A stretch of DNA of 52,487 nt from Actinomycetota bacterium (GCA_016870575.1 VGBH01000006.1:1-52487); one strand, 5' to 3'. Shown: positions 17,729-28,309, counted from the first letter of the stretch. The notes: generated by a model not told the origin, from the sequence alone. Made by a program: numbers and translations.

Positions 17729-19612
17729 TTAGTTTTTTCCAGTCTTTGCCTCTGGAGCGCTGTTTGTCGCTAAAGCTGCGATGAAGGCCTCCTGTGGTAC
17801 TTCAACTCTTCCCACCATCTTCATCCGCTTTTTGCCCTCTTTTTGCTTCTCCAGTAATTTTCGTTTACGCGTAATGTCACCGCCATAGCATTTTGCCAAT
17901 ACGTCTTTCCGAATTGCCCGAATTGTCTCTCTCGCGATTATTCGAGACCCAATGGCTGCTTGAATTGGTACTTCGAACTGTTGCCGAGGGATTAGTTCGC
18001 GTAATTTGCTGGCAATCTGCACGCCATAGTTATAAGCCTTATCTTTATACACAATTGCAGAAAAGGCATCAACGGGTTCACCATGCAGCAAAATATCAAC
18101 TTTTACTAAATCGGCTGCTTTCTCATTTGTAAACTCATAATCCAGTGACGCATAACCTCGAGTTCTTGACTTTAGTGAATCAAAAAAGTCAAATGCAATT
18201 TCAGCCAACGGTAACTCATAGCGCATTTCAACACGTTCCTCTGAGAGATAATCCATTCCCAAAAGATTTCCACGACGTGACTGACAAAGTTCCATAATCG
18301 CACCAATAAATTCACTAGGTGAAATAACCGTTGCTCTAACCATTGGTTCAAAGACCATTGCAACTTTGCCATTTGGATATTCACTTGGGTTCGTCACGAT
18401 TAGCTCGCTGCCATCATCCATCTGAACTCGATAAACCACGTTTGGTGCAGTTGAAATCAAATCCAAGTTGAACTCACGTGACAATCGTTCACGCACGATT
18501 TCTAAATGCAGCAAACCTAAAAACCCGCATCGAAAACCAAATCCCAAAGCAGCAGACGTTTCTGGGTCGTACGCCAGTGCGGCATCATTAAGTTTTAATT
18601 TATCTAGCGCATCTCGCAAAGCCGGATAATCTGATCCATCCATTGGGTACAGTCCGGAGAAAACCATTGGTTTTGGTTCTTGATATCCGCCAAGCGGGTG
18701 AGTTGCTGGTTTGTTTGAAATAGTTACAGTGTCGCCAACTTTAGATTGCCGCACATCTTTTACTCCAGTTATTAGATAACCAACTTCTCCGGCAACTAAA
18801 CCTGCTGCTGCTGCTGGTTCTGGTGAGATAACGCCAACTTCAAGTAATTCATGAGTCTCACTAGTTGACATCATTAATATCCGCTCGCGTGATTTGATCG
18901 CACCATCAACCACTCGAACATAAGTAACTACACCACGATAAACATCATAAACAGAATCAAAAATTAGTGCACGAGCAGGAGCATCAGGATTTCCATTAGG
19001 TGCTGGAACTTGCTCAACAATTGTGTGCAATAGGTCTGTGACTCCTTCGCCAGTTTTTGCACTCACTCGTAGAACATCATCGGGATCGCAACCAATAATC
19101 TTGGCTAACTCTTGTGCATACTTTTCTGGCTGTGCGCTTGGTAGATCTATCTTGTTCAGAACTGGAATAATTTGCATATCATTTGCTAATGCCAAATATA
19201 AATTAGCCAAAGTTTGAGCTTCAATTCCTTGTGCAGCATCAACTAGTAAAATTGCTCCTTCGCAAGCTGCTAAAGATCTTGAAACTTCGTATGTGAAATC
19301 GACGTGTCCTGGAGTATCAATCATGTTTAATACATAATCTTTGCCATCACGACCAACCCAAGGTAAGCGAACAGCTTGCGACTTGATTGTGATTCCGCGC
19401 TCGCGTTCAATATCCATTCGGTCCAGATACTGCTCACGCATCTGACGTGCTTCCACAACCCCGGTTAGTTGCAACATCCGATCAGCCAAAGTTGACTTAC
19501 CGTGGTCAATATGAGCGATGATGCTGAAATTACGCAGCACCGCTTGATTGGTGGCCCCAGGAGATGGTTTAGTCACGGGGCGAATATTCGCACGAACCGC
19601 CTTGGGATACAC
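17729..19612 (-). CDS. lepA: Elongation factor 4 (LepA) GTPase
   Basis: A ribosomal GTPase that acts on stalled or mis-translocated ribosomes. G1 is AHIDHGKST (33-41), followed by the [14 protein letters not shown] switch I and DTPGHVDF. The NKIDLP block and the LepA-specific C-terminus ([25 protein letters not shown]) are intact. The longest frame starts at GTG 19612 (627 residues). A GTG at 19576 gives a 615-residue protein whose N-terminus is closer to relatives; neither has a clear ribosome binding site. It diverges from rpsT. Confidence 0.95.
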   Translation of the reverse strand: MYPKAVRANIRPVTKPSPGATNQAVLRNFSIIAHIDHGKSTLADRMLQLTGVVEARQMREQYLDRMDIERERGITIKSQAVRLPWVGRDGKDYVLNMIDTPGHVDFTYEVSRSLAACEGAILLVDAAQGIEAQTLANLYLALANDMQIIPVLNKIDLPSAQPEKYAQELAKIIGCDPDDVLRVSAKTGEGVTDLLHTIVEQVPAPNGNPDAPARALIFDSVYDVYRGVVTYVRVVDGAIKSRERILMMSTSETHELLEVGVISPEPAAAAGLVAGEVGYLITGVKDVRQSKVGDTVTISNKPATHPLGGYQEPKPMVFSGLYPMDGSDYPALRDALDKLKLNDAALAYDPETSAALGFGFRCGFLGLLHLEIVRERLSREFNLDLISTAPNVVYRVQMDDGSELIVTNPSEYPNGKVAMVFEPMVRATVISPSEFIGAIMELCQSRRGNLLGMDYLSEERVEMRYELPLAEIAFDFFDSLKSRTRGYASLDYEFTNEKAADLVKVDILLHGEPVDAFSAIVYKDKAYNYGVQIASKLRELIPRQQFEVPIQAAIGSRIIARETIRAIRKDVLAKCYGGDITRKRKLLEKQKEGKKRMKMVGRVEVPQEAFIAALATNSAPEAKTGKN

Positions 19613-19691
19613 TGCGACTTCGGTTTAGAGAGCTAGACCTGACTAATGCCTGTGGGTATTAGGTACCTAGAGCAAGTGAGCAGAGACACCA

Positions 19692-19958
19692 GTGGCAAAC
19701 ATCAAATCTCAGATTAAGCGAGTAAAGACCAATCGGGCAGTTGAAGAGCGCAACAAGCCAGTTCGATCTGCCCTGAAATCAAAGGTCCGAAAGTTTCGCG
19801 AGGCTGCTGTTTCTGGCGATGTAAAGCAAGCTGAGGTTGCCTATCAAGATGCAGCAAAAGCGCTAGATAAGGCCGCTTCTTCGGGTGTGATTCATAAGAA
19901 TCAAGCAGCCAATCGAAAATCAGCAATTGCCCAGCAATTGTCTGCACTTAAAAAATAA
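19692..19958 (+). CDS. rpsT: 30S ribosomal protein S20
   Basis: An 88-residue, lysine- and alanine-rich protein that binds 16S rRNA early in 30S assembly. It opens [13 protein letters not shown] and ends [22 protein letters not shown], both hallmarks of S20. It starts with GTG and has only a weak ribosome binding site (GAG). The leader carries CTAAT and ATTAG arms (around 19640-19660) and a GGTACC palindrome that could fold. The stop abuts the holA stop on the other strand with no base between. Confidence 0.96.
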   Translation: MANIKSQIKRVKTNRAVEERNKPVRSALKSKVRKFREAAVSGDVKQAEVAYQDAAKALDKAASSGVIHKNQAANRKSAIAQQLSALKK

Positions 19959-20930
19959 TTATTTTCGCGCAATTTCAATTAAGAATTTTTCCACTACCGC
20001 ACTTCGTGCCGTTTCATCTAATCCTGCTCCGATAGAACTTCCTTTGACTTGAGCATCAATCTCAGCTAACCGATTAGTGAAGTACGCAAGTGCAGAAGGC
20101 TTCCAACTACGAGCAATTGATCGCAGTATTGGTACTTTCCATGCAACCTTTGTAGGCATACCAATAGAAGCGGCAATATCCGCATCACTCTGCCCTGCTG
20201 GTGCTCCCATGATTTTTACCATTGAACGCAAATCTGAAGCAATTGCTGCTACAACTTGAATATTTGCACCGGTACCATCATGCATAACTAACCATCGAAA
20301 TTTTTCTAACGCCTGAGTTAAATCACCCGCCCAAAGTGGATCTGAAACATGGTAACCCTTAAGTTCAGCAATTCCATCATAATATTCAGCAACCATCGCT
20401 GCAGTAATGTTGCCAGATGTAACCGCGGTAATTTGATCTATTGCTCCAGCAAGAAGTTCGACATCATTTCCTAGCGAAGTTAATAAAGAATCAACTGCAT
20501 CAGTTGAGATTTTACGTTTGTATCTTGCTGCTTCACTTACAACAAAACTTTTAAAGTCTCTTGCTTTTTCCATTTGTTTAGCTTCAACGACAATGCACAT
20601 CTCTTTTAGTTCAGCTAACAACTTTTTATTACGTCTGCCATCCCGATGGATAACTACAAATGCAAGTTCGGGATCATCAAGTTTTGTTACCTCGAGTAAC
20701 TCGCTCGCTAGATTCTCCTCAAGTGTCTCAGCACCCTCAACAATCAATAATCGATTACCGCCAAGCAAAGTAGGTGAATAAGCAGCGAAAAAAGTCCCAG
20801 GCGGGAGTTCATCTGATGCTTCAATTATCGTCTGCTCGTATGGGCCAAGCTTCGCTAGTTCTGATTTCAAATCAGCAACCGCTTGATTAGCGAAAAACTT
20901 CTCTGGCCCTGTTACTAAAAATTTTTTCAT
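19959..20930 (-). CDS. holA: DNA polymerase III subunit delta
   Basis: The clamp-loader delta subunit, which opens the beta sliding clamp. The N-terminal AAA+-like domain begins KKFLVTGPEKFFANQAV and includes the clamp-contact region (YSPTLLGGNRLLIVEGAE). The helical collar ends with the family's LAEIDAQVKGSSIGAGLDETARSAVVE-like segment. ATG 20930 is chosen because it follows TGGAG at good distance; the frame extends five codons further. It follows comEC, the common actinobacterial order comEA-comEC-holA, and converges on rpsT without any gap. Confidence 0.9.
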   Translation of the reverse strand: MKKFLVTGPEKFFANQAVADLKSELAKLGPYEQTIIEASDELPPGTFFAAYSPTLLGGNRLLIVEGAETLEENLASELLEVTKLDDPELAFVVIHRDGRRNKKLLAELKEMCIVVEAKQMEKARDFKSFVVSEAARYKRKISTDAVDSLLTSLGNDVELLAGAIDQITAVTSGNITAAMVAEYYDGIAELKGYHVSDPLWAGDLTQALEKFRWLVMHDGTGANIQVVAAIASDLRSMVKIMGAPAGQSDADIAASIGMPTKVAWKVPILRSIARSWKPSALAYFTNRLAEIDAQVKGSSIGAGLDETARSAVVEKFLIEIARK

Positions 20931-20959
20931 AATCTCCACTAGCAAACAATGCCATATTG

Positions 20960-23113
20960 TTATCTAGTTGTCGGCTTTAATCCATTTTCCTCAATCACAA
21001 TTGCGACATCACCATTCAAATCTGTACGAACAACACGTGCTCCAGCCTGCTGCCAATTTGATATCGTGTCGTCAGCTGGGTGCCCAAAGGTGTTTTCACC
21101 CACGCTAATTATTCCCAGCCGTGCGCCAGTCCACTTTGCAAATCTGGGATCTTGAAATCTTGAACCGTGGTGCGGCACTAATGCGACATCAACTCCAGGT
21201 GCTGCGATTCGCATTAACTGCTCTTGCCCGGTTGGTTCTATGTCGCCTGTGAATAGAAATTCGATTGGTTGACCACCGAAAGGGCTTGGTTTAGAGATTA
21301 ATAGAATCAAGCTCGAGTCATTTTCATTGGTTGGTACCTCTCCACTCTTTGGCCAAAGGGTTGAGATTGTGTACTCGCCATAAGTAACAGTAAATGGAGC
21401 TGTTACTACTTGAATATTTATTCCGTTTGTTTTTGCCAAGGCATTTACTTGAACTGATTGTGCCATTGGATTTGGATTTGGCGAAACATATACGTTTTTA
21501 ACTTTTCGGCCAGTAATTACACCCGCAAATCCTCCGGCATGATCAGCATGAAAGTGCGAGATAAATACCCCACTAACTTCCGAGATTCCTGCCCGGCCTA
21601 GACATTGGTTAATCAATTGTGGATCTCCTCCAGTATCGAACAAGAGAGCGGAATTTCGATTCAGCAGCAAAAGCACTGCCGTTCCTTGTTCCACATCGCA
21701 AGCAATTAAAAAGGTGTTCTTTGCTGGCCATCCATCAATTTGCCTAAAACCAATAACGAGAAGTGGAAAACTTAATACCAAGCCAAAAACTACAAAGAAA
21801 GTTGCTCGTTTATAGCGTGACGTGGTGAGTAATCCAATAACAGAAACAATGGCAATTACAAACATAGTAATTCCAAGTGGTGTCGCAAGTTCTAATTGCG
21901 CTCCAGGTAAATTTGAGGTACGAAGCGCGACTTGGCCAATCAATTCAGCTGGCAATGCCGCTAGGTAACTCAATGGTGTCGCAAGAATTGGATTGATAAG
22001 CGAAATCAACGCAGCGAGAAGTCCTAAAATTGTGGTAATTGCAACAAGTGGTGCAGCAATTAGATTGGCGATTATTGAAACAACTGGAACGCTTTGGGTC
22101 ATTAATGCAAGCAGTGGTGCAGTCACCCAGGTAGCTGCCATTGTGGCAGCGACCAATCCGCCAAGTAAATCAAAAGGTTTTCGCCATTTGATGATCTGCA
22201 TGATTTTTGGAGCAAACCAAATTAACCCAGCCGTTGCGGATACACTTAATAAGAAACCCCAATTACGCCAAAGCCAAGGGTTGAAAACAGTAAGTAAATA
22301 AACTGCAGTTATCAATATCCAACCAGTTGTGATAGTTCGCTTTGATACAAAAGCCAAAAGTGTGATGCTGCCCATAGTAGCTGCACGCATAACACTCGCA
22401 TCAAAACCCACTGCTAACACATATCCAGCCAGTGCTAGAGCAGCGACTAAAACTAATCCTCTATTACTAAGTCCAAAAATTGAAAACACGGCAATAAACA
22501 AACCCAAAACGATTGTTACATTTCCACCACTGGCAGCAGTTAGGTGTGCTAAGCCAGAGCCACGCATTGCAGTTTCTAAACTACTTGATTGTCCAGATGT
22601 GTCTCCTAAAACTAAACCTGGAACTAAAGCACCCCCAGTTGGCGTTCGACCGGCTAATGACTCTTGTAGTCCAGCGCGAATTGTTTGAGCAAATTCAAAT
22701 GCCCAATTTGCTGGCTTTACTAATTTAGGTTCGTCAACAGCCTTAATCAAGCAACAACTTCTATTGTCCTTAATCTCCTTTATCAACTCTGCCTTTGCAG
22801 TAAGTGTTTGACCACGAAAGAACTCAAAGTTATCTGCTGTAAACAAAATCGTGGCTGGTGCAGATAATTCAAAATTATCTATTTTAGTTATTCTCACATT
22901 AGTTGAAAACTGACTTGACTCAGTATCTGAAGCAAATCTTGCTAAATACTGTCGTGGTTCACTTCGAATTTCAAATTCTAAAGTTACAGATTCTTTTGCT
23001 GCAAGCAATTCAGAAACTTCTGCAAAACGAGCAGATTGGATATGGTAGGACCCGAAAAGCGTTCCAATATAAAGAGCAATTAAAAGCAACCAAGTAGTCT
23101 TGGATCTATTCAT
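20960..23113 (-). CDS. comEC: ComEC/Rec2 DNA uptake channel
   Basis: A 717-residue polytopic protein that forms the inner-membrane channel for single-stranded DNA in transformation. The N-terminus is hydrophobic (WLLLIALYIGTLFGS) and is followed by an OB-like region with cysteines (NRSCC). The Competence domain (about residues 165-445) has the GLVLGDTSG and GSGLAHLTAASGGNV blocks and about ten membrane segments. The C-terminal metallo-beta-lactamase-like domain keeps HFHADHAGG and VPHHGSRFQDP, so it looks complete. No pilin or comF genes are in the window. Confidence 0.92.
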   Translation of the reverse strand: MNRSKTTWLLLIALYIGTLFGSYHIQSARFAEVSELLAAKESVTLEFEIRSEPRQYLARFASDTESSQFSTNVRITKIDNFELSAPATILFTADNFEFFRGQTLTAKAELIKEIKDNRSCCLIKAVDEPKLVKPANWAFEFAQTIRAGLQESLAGRTPTGGALVPGLVLGDTSGQSSSLETAMRGSGLAHLTAASGGNVTIVLGLFIAVFSIFGLSNRGLVLVAALALAGYVLAVGFDASVMRAATMGSITLLAFVSKRTITTGWILITAVYLLTVFNPWLWRNWGFLLSVSATAGLIWFAPKIMQIIKWRKPFDLLGGLVAATMAATWVTAPLLALMTQSVPVVSIIANLIAAPLVAITTILGLLAALISLINPILATPLSYLAALPAELIGQVALRTSNLPGAQLELATPLGITMFVIAIVSVIGLLTTSRYKRATFFVVFGLVLSFPLLVIGFRQIDGWPAKNTFLIACDVEQGTAVLLLLNRNSALLFDTGGDPQLINQCLGRAGISEVSGVFISHFHADHAGGFAGVITGRKVKNVYVSPNPNPMAQSVQVNALAKTNGINIQVVTAPFTVTYGEYTISTLWPKSGEVPTNENDSSLILLISKPSPFGGQPIEFLFTGDIEPTGQEQLMRIAAPGVDVALVPHHGSRFQDPRFAKWTGARLGIISVGENTFGHPADDTISNWQQAGARVVRTDLNGDVAIVIEENGLKPTTR

Positions 23114-23715
23114 TAAAGAGTTATCAGATCTTTGATCTTGTCGTAAATAGCATCGCCAATTCCACTAACTTGTTTTAAATCAGTCAGTTGACGAAAAGGA
23201 CCATTTTGATTTCGGTACTCCACAATCCGACCCGCAATAACAGGACTAATTCCAGGAAGTTGATCTAATTGAGCAGCATTTGCCATATTTATGTTGATCC
23301 TGCCCGCTGGATTCGTGCTAGATGAACTAGATGATGAAGATGAAGATGACGTAGATGGCGCGGCTGCAGAATTTATATTTCCAATAAAAATCTGTTCACC
23401 ATCAAAAAGAACACGGGCTAAATTTATGCTGGTTAAATCTGCATCTTTTGTTGCGCCACCGGCTGCCTCAATCGCATCGGTAACACGGGAATTTGCCGGC
23501 AAGTCATATACCCCAGGTTCTTTTACCTCACCAACGACGTGCACTACAACGACTGTGGCGGTTGTTGCTGATTCAGTTACCACCACTGGTTCAGTAACTG
23601 CTACCTCTGTTGGTTTTCCTTGCAGCCACAGAACTCCCCCTGCTAGCAGGCTCGCTCCTGAAATTCCTACGGCAACTTTAAATAGTCGCGGATCAATATT
23701 AGGTAAATTAGCGAT
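23113..23715 (-). CDS. comEA: ComEA-like DNA receptor (SLBB plus helix-hairpin-helix)
   Basis: A membrane-anchored DNA-binding receptor that hands DNA to ComEC. The frame encodes a membrane segment (LFKVAVGISGASLLAGGVLWL), an SLBB domain (VVHVVGEVKEPGVYDLP), a serine-rich linker and tandem HhH motifs (INMANAAQLDQLPGISPVIA and LKQVSGIGDAIYDKI). The first ATG/GTG/TTG in frame is the GTG at 23586, which would leave out the membrane anchor. The open frame extends to 23730, with AGAGG five bases before an ATC at 23715. I place the start there provisionally. The comEC start overlaps its stop. Confidence 0.75.
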   Translation of the reverse strand: MANLPNIDPRLFKVAVGISGASLLAGGVLWLQGKPTEVAVTEPVVVTESATTATVVVVHVVGEVKEPGVYDLPANSRVTDAIEAAGGATKDADLTSINLARVLFDGEQIFIGNINSAAAPSTSSSSSSSSSSSTNPAGRININMANAAQLDQLPGISPVIAGRIVEYRNQNGPFRQLTDLKQVSGIGDAIYDKIKDLITL

Positions 23716-23819
23716 AACAACCTCTGGACTTTAGTTTATCTTCGGCAAAGATAAATGATGAGAGATTAAACCTATATATTTACCGAATGGAAATAACTAT
23801 TTTGAGTGATGCTTGCTAA

Positions 23820-26291
23820 TTAAACAACGACATTAACTAACTTGGGAGCTCTAACAATGACTTTCTTAACCTCGACACCAGCTAAAGCTGTTTTCATCGT
23901 GTAATCCGAAAGGGCTAACTGCTCCAGTTCAATGTCAGTAATGTCAATAGGAACTTCAATTCGTGATTTAATTTTGCCGCTAATCTGCAGTACGCAAACA
24001 ATTGATTCTGCAACTAACAATTCAGGTTCAACTTTTAACCAGCCAGCTCGAGCCACACTAGGTTGATGACCTAAGTTTTCCCACATTTCTTCTGCTGTAT
24101 AAGGCGCAAAAAGCGAAACTAGCACCGCAGTTGCTTCGGCACATTCTCGCACTGCAGGATCTGCAGGACCAGCACCAGTGTCAATTGCTTTTCGGCCTGC
24201 ATTAACTAATTCCATCGCTTTTGCTACCGCCACATTAAAGCGATAGGTCTCAACCGCCTGTTGTGCCTCGTTAATGAGTTTATGCGTAGTTTTACGTAAT
24301 TCAATATCGCCAGTTTTAGCATCAACACCAACTGCTGAAGTGACATCTTTGCTAAATCGCCAAGCTCTTGCTAAAAACTTTTTTGAGCCATGTGGCGATA
24401 CATCTGCCCAATCAATGTCATCTTCAGGGGGTCCTGCGAAAACCATCGACATTCGAATCGCATCAACGCCATGTTCATCAAGTTCTTCCGAAAGCCTAAC
24501 TAAATTACCTCGGGATTTACTCATTGCTGCGCCATCCATCAAGACCATACCTTGATTTAGTAGCCGGCTAAATGGTTCAGTCACATTAACAAAACCTAAA
24601 TCAAACAATACTTTGGTAAAGAATCGGGCATAAAGCAAGTGCAGAATCGCGTGCGTTACCCCACCAACATATTGGCCAACCGGCATCCATTCGGCAGCCA
24701 GTTTGACATCAAAAGGTGCTGAATCAAGTTTAGGATTTAAATAGCGTAAAAAATACCAAGATGAATCAACGAATGTATCCATCGTGTCCGGATCGCGCTT
24801 TGCAGGTGCTGAGCATTTTGGACATTTTGTAACTACCCAGTTTGTTGCAGCTCCTAGTGGACTCGCTCCTTTCGGAGTTAAATCAAGTCCAGTTGGATCT
24901 GGTAACTCAACTGGAAGTTGATTTTCCGGAACTGGAACTTCTCCACATGAATCACAGTGAATAATTGGAATTGGTGTGCCCCAATATCGTTGCCGGGAAA
25001 TCAACCAATCCCGGAGACGATAATTAACCGCAGCTTTGCCTAAATCTTTCTCAAATAAGAATTCTGTTATTTTGGCTATCGCAGCATCTTTCGATAATCC
25101 ATTTAGCATTCCAGAATTTATTAACACACCATCACCTGAAGTTGCGACAAAAGTTTCAGCAGGATTATCTTCGCCGGTTTCTACTACCTTTATCACGGAA
25201 AGTTTGAACTCTTTAGCAAAATCCAAATCCCGTTGGTCATGGGCTGGAACAGCCATAATCGCACCGGTTCCGTAATCTGCTAAAACATAATCAGAAACAT
25301 AAATTGGCAAGCGCTCGCCATTAACTGGGTTAATTGCAAATCGATTTAACGATAATCCAGTCTTTGCTCGATCTGTTGAAAGCCGTTCAATCTCAGTGGA
25401 TTTCTTAGTTTGCTCAAGATATTGCTCAAACTCACTAAAGTGCGCTGAGTCTTTCGCAAGTTCATAGGCAAGATCCGAATCAGCAGCAATTACGAAAAAG
25501 GTAGCTCCAAACAAGGTGTCGGGTCTAGTTGTGTAAACAACTACTGGTTCATCTATACCTTCAATTTGAAACTTAACCTCCGCGCCAACACTTCGGCCAA
25601 TCCAATTTCGCTGCATAGTTAGCACTTTGTCCGGCCATACACCTTCAAGTTGCTGCATATCATTTAATAGCCGCTCGGCATAGTCAGTAATTTTTAAATA
25701 CCATTGAGTTAACTTTTTCTTACTTACTGCCGAGTCGCATCTTTCGCACAAACCAGCAACTACTTGTTCATTTGCGAGCACTGTTTGACACGAATTACAC
25801 CAATTGACATTACTTGCTTTTCGATATGCCAATCCCTTTTCATACATTTTCAAAAACAACCACTGATTCCAGCGGTAATACTCAGGATCAGAAGTTATTA
25901 AAACTCGATCCCAGTCAAATGAACAGGCATATCGCTGCATAGAGGTGCGCTGTAATTCGATATTTTCATAAGTCCAACTGCGTGGATTAAGCCCGCGCTT
26001 AATCGCCGCATTTTCTGCCGGTAACCCAAATGAATCCCATCCGATTGGATGCAGCACATTAAATCCTTGTTGAACCCAATAGCGCGCCAAAACATCACCT
26101 AAGGCGTATGCCTCGGCATGACCCATATGTAAATCACCAGATGGGTAAGGAAACATATCCAGCACATATTTTTTAGGTCGAACATCAGTTAAATCTCCAC
26201 TGCGAAACGGTGCTAATTTCTCCCAAACAGGCAACCACTTTTGCTGCAGCACGTCTGGTGCTGGCATCTGCGTTGCGCGTTCTTCAGTCAT
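23820..26291 (-). CDS. leuS: Leucyl-tRNA synthetase
   Basis: An 823-residue class I synthetase. The HIGH-type motif is HMGH (55-58) in [13 protein letters not shown], and the KMSKS-type motif appears as AMSKS in [11 protein letters not shown]. The CP1 editing domain (about 220-400) keeps [15 protein letters not shown] and [15 protein letters not shown]. Zinc-type cysteines occur in CNSC/CERC and CDSC/CPKC. The length is normal for a bacterial LeuRS. TAAGGT lies nine bases before the ATG, so the leader may be very short. The 85-base gap to comEA has no clear terminator. Confidence 0.97.
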   Translation of the reverse strand: MTEERATQMPAPDVLQQKWLPVWEKLAPFRSGDLTDVRPKKYVLDMFPYPSGDLHMGHAEAYALGDVLARYWVQQGFNVLHPIGWDSFGLPAENAAIKRGLNPRSWTYENIELQRTSMQRYACSFDWDRVLITSDPEYYRWNQWLFLKMYEKGLAYRKASNVNWCNSCQTVLANEQVVAGLCERCDSAVSKKKLTQWYLKITDYAERLLNDMQQLEGVWPDKVLTMQRNWIGRSVGAEVKFQIEGIDEPVVVYTTRPDTLFGATFFVIAADSDLAYELAKDSAHFSEFEQYLEQTKKSTEIERLSTDRAKTGLSLNRFAINPVNGERLPIYVSDYVLADYGTGAIMAVPAHDQRDLDFAKEFKLSVIKVVETGEDNPAETFVATSGDGVLINSGMLNGLSKDAAIAKITEFLFEKDLGKAAVNYRLRDWLISRQRYWGTPIPIIHCDSCGEVPVPENQLPVELPDPTGLDLTPKGASPLGAATNWVVTKCPKCSAPAKRDPDTMDTFVDSSWYFLRYLNPKLDSAPFDVKLAAEWMPVGQYVGGVTHAILHLLYARFFTKVLFDLGFVNVTEPFSRLLNQGMVLMDGAAMSKSRGNLVRLSEELDEHGVDAIRMSMVFAGPPEDDIDWADVSPHGSKKFLARAWRFSKDVTSAVGVDAKTGDIELRKTTHKLINEAQQAVETYRFNVAVAKAMELVNAGRKAIDTGAGPADPAVRECAEATAVLVSLFAPYTAEEMWENLGHQPSVARAGWLKVEPELLVAESIVCVLQISGKIKSRIEVPIDITDIELEQLALSDYTMKTALAGVEVKKVIVRAPKLVNVVV

Positions 26292-26351
26292 ATCTGATGC
26301 ACCTTAACTTCTACCACCTAAAAAGTGAGACTAATCCACATAAAAAATTTG

Positions 26352-26424
26352 TGGAGCTAAGGGGATTTGAACCCCTGACCCCTTGCATGCCATGCAAGTG
26401 CTCTACCAGCTGAGCTATAGCCCC
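26352..26424 (-). tRNA. tRNA-Ala (anticodon GGC)
   Basis: The minus strand folds into a full cloverleaf: acceptor GGGGCTA/TAGCTCC, D-arm GCTCAGCTGGTAGAGC, anticodon stem CTTGC/GCAAG with loop ATGGCAT (anticodon GGC), T-arm GGGG-TTCAAAT-CCCC and discriminator A. CCA is not encoded. A run of six T follows at once on the minus strand and could end transcription. A TAGGAT -10-like hexamer (minus strand, 26451-26446) lies 22 bases upstream. Confidence 0.97.
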
Positions 26425-26455
26425 AAATCCGCCATTAAGTCGCTCATCCTAGTGC

Positions 26456-27142
26456 TTAGGCATCATCACCAATCGCTGGCTCAGGAAGCGAACCAGCGTT
26501 ATATTCGTCCAAACGCCATCGTTGTTCACCGCTTTGCTGTTCAGTTAACACACTCCATGCGCAATTTGTTAGTACACCAAGCGCTCCCCAATTTGCTCTT
26601 GGTAATTCAAGTAGTTCAGAAATCCCAGCACGAGCTGCACCACCATGTGTTACCACAAGAAGTGACGCACCAAGTTCAAGTTCTGCTAATTCAGCATCAA
26701 TTGCAGATACAAATCTTTTTGCAACTTCAGATCTAGTTTCGCCATTTCCGCCGGGACGAACATCCCCACTAGTTGACCAAGCTGTAAGGGTTTCTGGATC
26801 TTTCGCCATGATTTCTGGCCAAGTACGTCCTTGCCAACTTCCGCAATGTGTTTCACGTAAACCTAAATTTTGACCGATAGCTTGTTTGGTTTTCATTCCA
26901 ATTAACTCAGCAGTAACAATTGCGCGTTGCAAATCGCTAGCGACAATCTTGGCAAACTTCATATGGTTCAAGATTTCAGCTGCACGTTTAGCTTGTTCGA
27001 TACCAATTGCATCTAATGGCGGATCTTCTTGACCTTGAAAACGTCGCTCAGCATTCCAAGTTGTTCTGCCGTGTCGAAGAATTACTACTCTACGAGTTAC
27101 TGGATCGCGTCGCGATTGCGCAAAGACCACGGAATTAACCAC
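26456..27142 (-). CDS. Histidine phosphatase, GpgP-like
   Basis: A 228-residue phosphoglycerate mutase-superfamily phosphatase. The phosphohistidine motif LRHGRTTWN has its catalytic His at 24, and the second conserved histidine is in VVTHGGAARA. The position directly after nadD-rsfS is where M. tuberculosis has glucosyl-3-phosphoglycerate phosphatase (Rv2419c). That substrate, on the route to methylglucose polysaccharides, is therefore a hypothesis from context. It starts with GTG five bases after rsfS. The C-terminus ends before tRNA-Ala. Confidence 0.82.
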   Translation of the reverse strand: MVNSVVFAQSRRDPVTRRVVILRHGRTTWNAERRFQGQEDPPLDAIGIEQAKRAAEILNHMKFAKIVASDLQRAIVTAELIGMKTKQAIGQNLGLRETHCGSWQGRTWPEIMAKDPETLTAWSTSGDVRPGGNGETRSEVAKRFVSAIDAELAELELGASLLVVTHGGAARAGISELLELPRANWGALGVLTNCAWSVLTEQQSGEQRWRLDEYNAGSLPEPAIGDDA

Positions 27143-27146
27143 CTTA

Positions 27147-27521
27147 CTATCGTTGTTCAGCTTGTTCGATATTCAAATTTATGGTTGGACAATCTCGCCA
27201 TAATCTCTCTAAATCATAAAAGACGCGCTCTTCAGAATGTTGAATATGCACGAGTACATCATTGAAGTCAAGTAACGCCCAACGCCCTTCAGCAACTCCT
27301 TCTTGATGCACGGACTTTATCCCAAGTTCGGCAAGTTTTTCCAAAACAGCATCCACAATACTTCTGACTTGACGGTCATTTGCGGCAGTAATGATTAAAA
27401 ATATATCCGCTAATGGAAACTTTTCTGATACATCAATAGCAACAATCTGGGTGCCTAACTTATCCGCCGCGGCTTGCCCTGCCAATGTTGCTAACTCAAT
27501 TGTCCGAGTAGATGCGGTCAC
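27147..27521 (-). CDS. rsfS: Ribosomal silencing factor RsfS
   Basis: A 124-residue factor that binds L14 and blocks subunit joining when nutrients are scarce. The family opening [21 protein letters not shown], the [15 protein letters not shown] strand and helix, and the [20 protein letters not shown] and FYDLERLW blocks are all present. It overlaps nadD by four bases, matching the widespread nadD-rsfS pair. Confidence 0.95.
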   Translation of the reverse strand: MTASTRTIELATLAGQAAADKLGTQIVAIDVSEKFPLADIFLIITAANDRQVRSIVDAVLEKLAELGIKSVHQEGVAEGRWALLDFNDVLVHIQHSEERVFYDLERLWRDCPTINLNIEQAEQR

Positions 27522-28165
27522 AAAATCCCAACTATCGTTGGATCTGGATTTGGATTAGCATCCAAGTAAAGGTTATGTTTTTGAATATGAAATGCAACGC
27601 CATCTGGAACTAAATATCGAATTGGCTCGCCGCGAGCAACTCGTGCCCGGACATCCGTTGAAGAAATCGCTAATGCTGGTATTTCAATTAAAGTGATGGC
27701 TTCTGATGGTAAACCGGGATTTTGCAAGTTATGCCCTGGCCTTGTAACACCTACCAAATGCGCCATCTCCACTACTTGTTCGTGATCTCGCCAAGTCAGA
27801 ATATTTGACAGTGCATCAGCTCCAGTAATAAAGAACATCTCTAAATCTTCACCATACTGTTTTCGTAAATCCGTTAAGGTATCAACAGTAAATGTTGGAC
27901 CTGGTCGTTCAATATCAACGCGACTTACTTCAAATCGGGCATCTGCAGCGGTTGCAATCACTGTCATTAAATAACGATGTTCAGCTTCAGAAACTTTATG
28001 GTCTTCTTTTTGCCAAGGTTGACCGGTTGGAACAAACAGGACTTGATCTAATGCAAATCGATGCGCAACTTCAGATGCTGCAACTAGGTGTCCGTTATGG
28101 ATTGGATCAAATGTGCCACCCATGATGCCAAGGCGTTTAGTCCTTGGATCGAGTGTGTAGACCAT
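27518..28165 (-). CDS. nadD: Nicotinate-nucleotide adenylyltransferase
   Basis: A 215-residue enzyme that makes deamido-NAD from nicotinate mononucleotide and ATP. The nucleotidyltransferase motif [12 protein letters not shown] lies at 16-27, [11 protein letters not shown] is the substrate strand, and [12 protein letters not shown] is the second ATP-binding motif. Its ATG follows directly on the TAA of a small membrane-protein gene. The C-terminal tail (about 20 residues) is longer than usual and Pro/Asn-rich. Confidence 0.95.
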   Translation of the reverse strand: MVYTLDPRTKRLGIMGGTFDPIHNGHLVAASEVAHRFALDQVLFVPTGQPWQKEDHKVSEAEHRYLMTVIATAADARFEVSRVDIERPGPTFTVDTLTDLRKQYGEDLEMFFITGADALSNILTWRDHEQVVEMAHLVGVTRPGHNLQNPGLPSEAITLIEIPALAISSTDVRARVARGEPIRYLVPDGVAFHIQKHNLYLDANPNPDPTIVGIL

Positions 28166-28309
28166 TTATCGGTCTCGATTCATTCGAGTAACAATAATTA
28201 CAAGCAAAGTAAGCACCACCATTGCTGTTACGCCATATTGCAATGGTGTCCAAGGCAATTCATAGTAGGTTTCCGATTCAGCCGCAATCGACCTAGTTGC
28301 ATCAATCAT
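28166..28309 (-). CDS. Small single-span membrane protein (47 aa)
   Basis: A 47-codon frame between proA and nadD. The ATG has an excellent ribosome binding site (AAGGAG, six-base spacing), and the stop TAA is followed immediately by the nadD ATG. The protein has a polar N-terminus with YYELPW, one membrane segment (about residues 24-41, VTAMVVLTLLVIIV core) and a basic tail RMNRDR. The topology would place the N-terminus outside. No family is recognised. The spacing on both sides and the strong ribosome binding site argue that it is real and cotranscribed. Confidence 0.75.
   Translation of the reverse strand: MIDATRSIAAESETYYELPWTPLQYGVTAMVVLTLLVIIVTRMNRDR

Noticed and set aside
19950-19967. 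The palindrome AAAATAATTATTTT at the rpsT/holA junction as a terminator
   Set aside because: It is a by-product of two AT-rich gene ends meeting tail to tail; the arms have no GC pairs and would not form a stable stem.
23291-23734. A 147-codon plus-strand frame opposite comEA
   Set aside because: It mirrors the Ser-rich comEA linker (giving an Asp/Glu-rich run) and has no family features.
26292-26351. T-box leader ahead of leuS
   Set aside because: Only 60 bases separate leuS from tRNA-Ala, with no specifier stem or T-box sequence.
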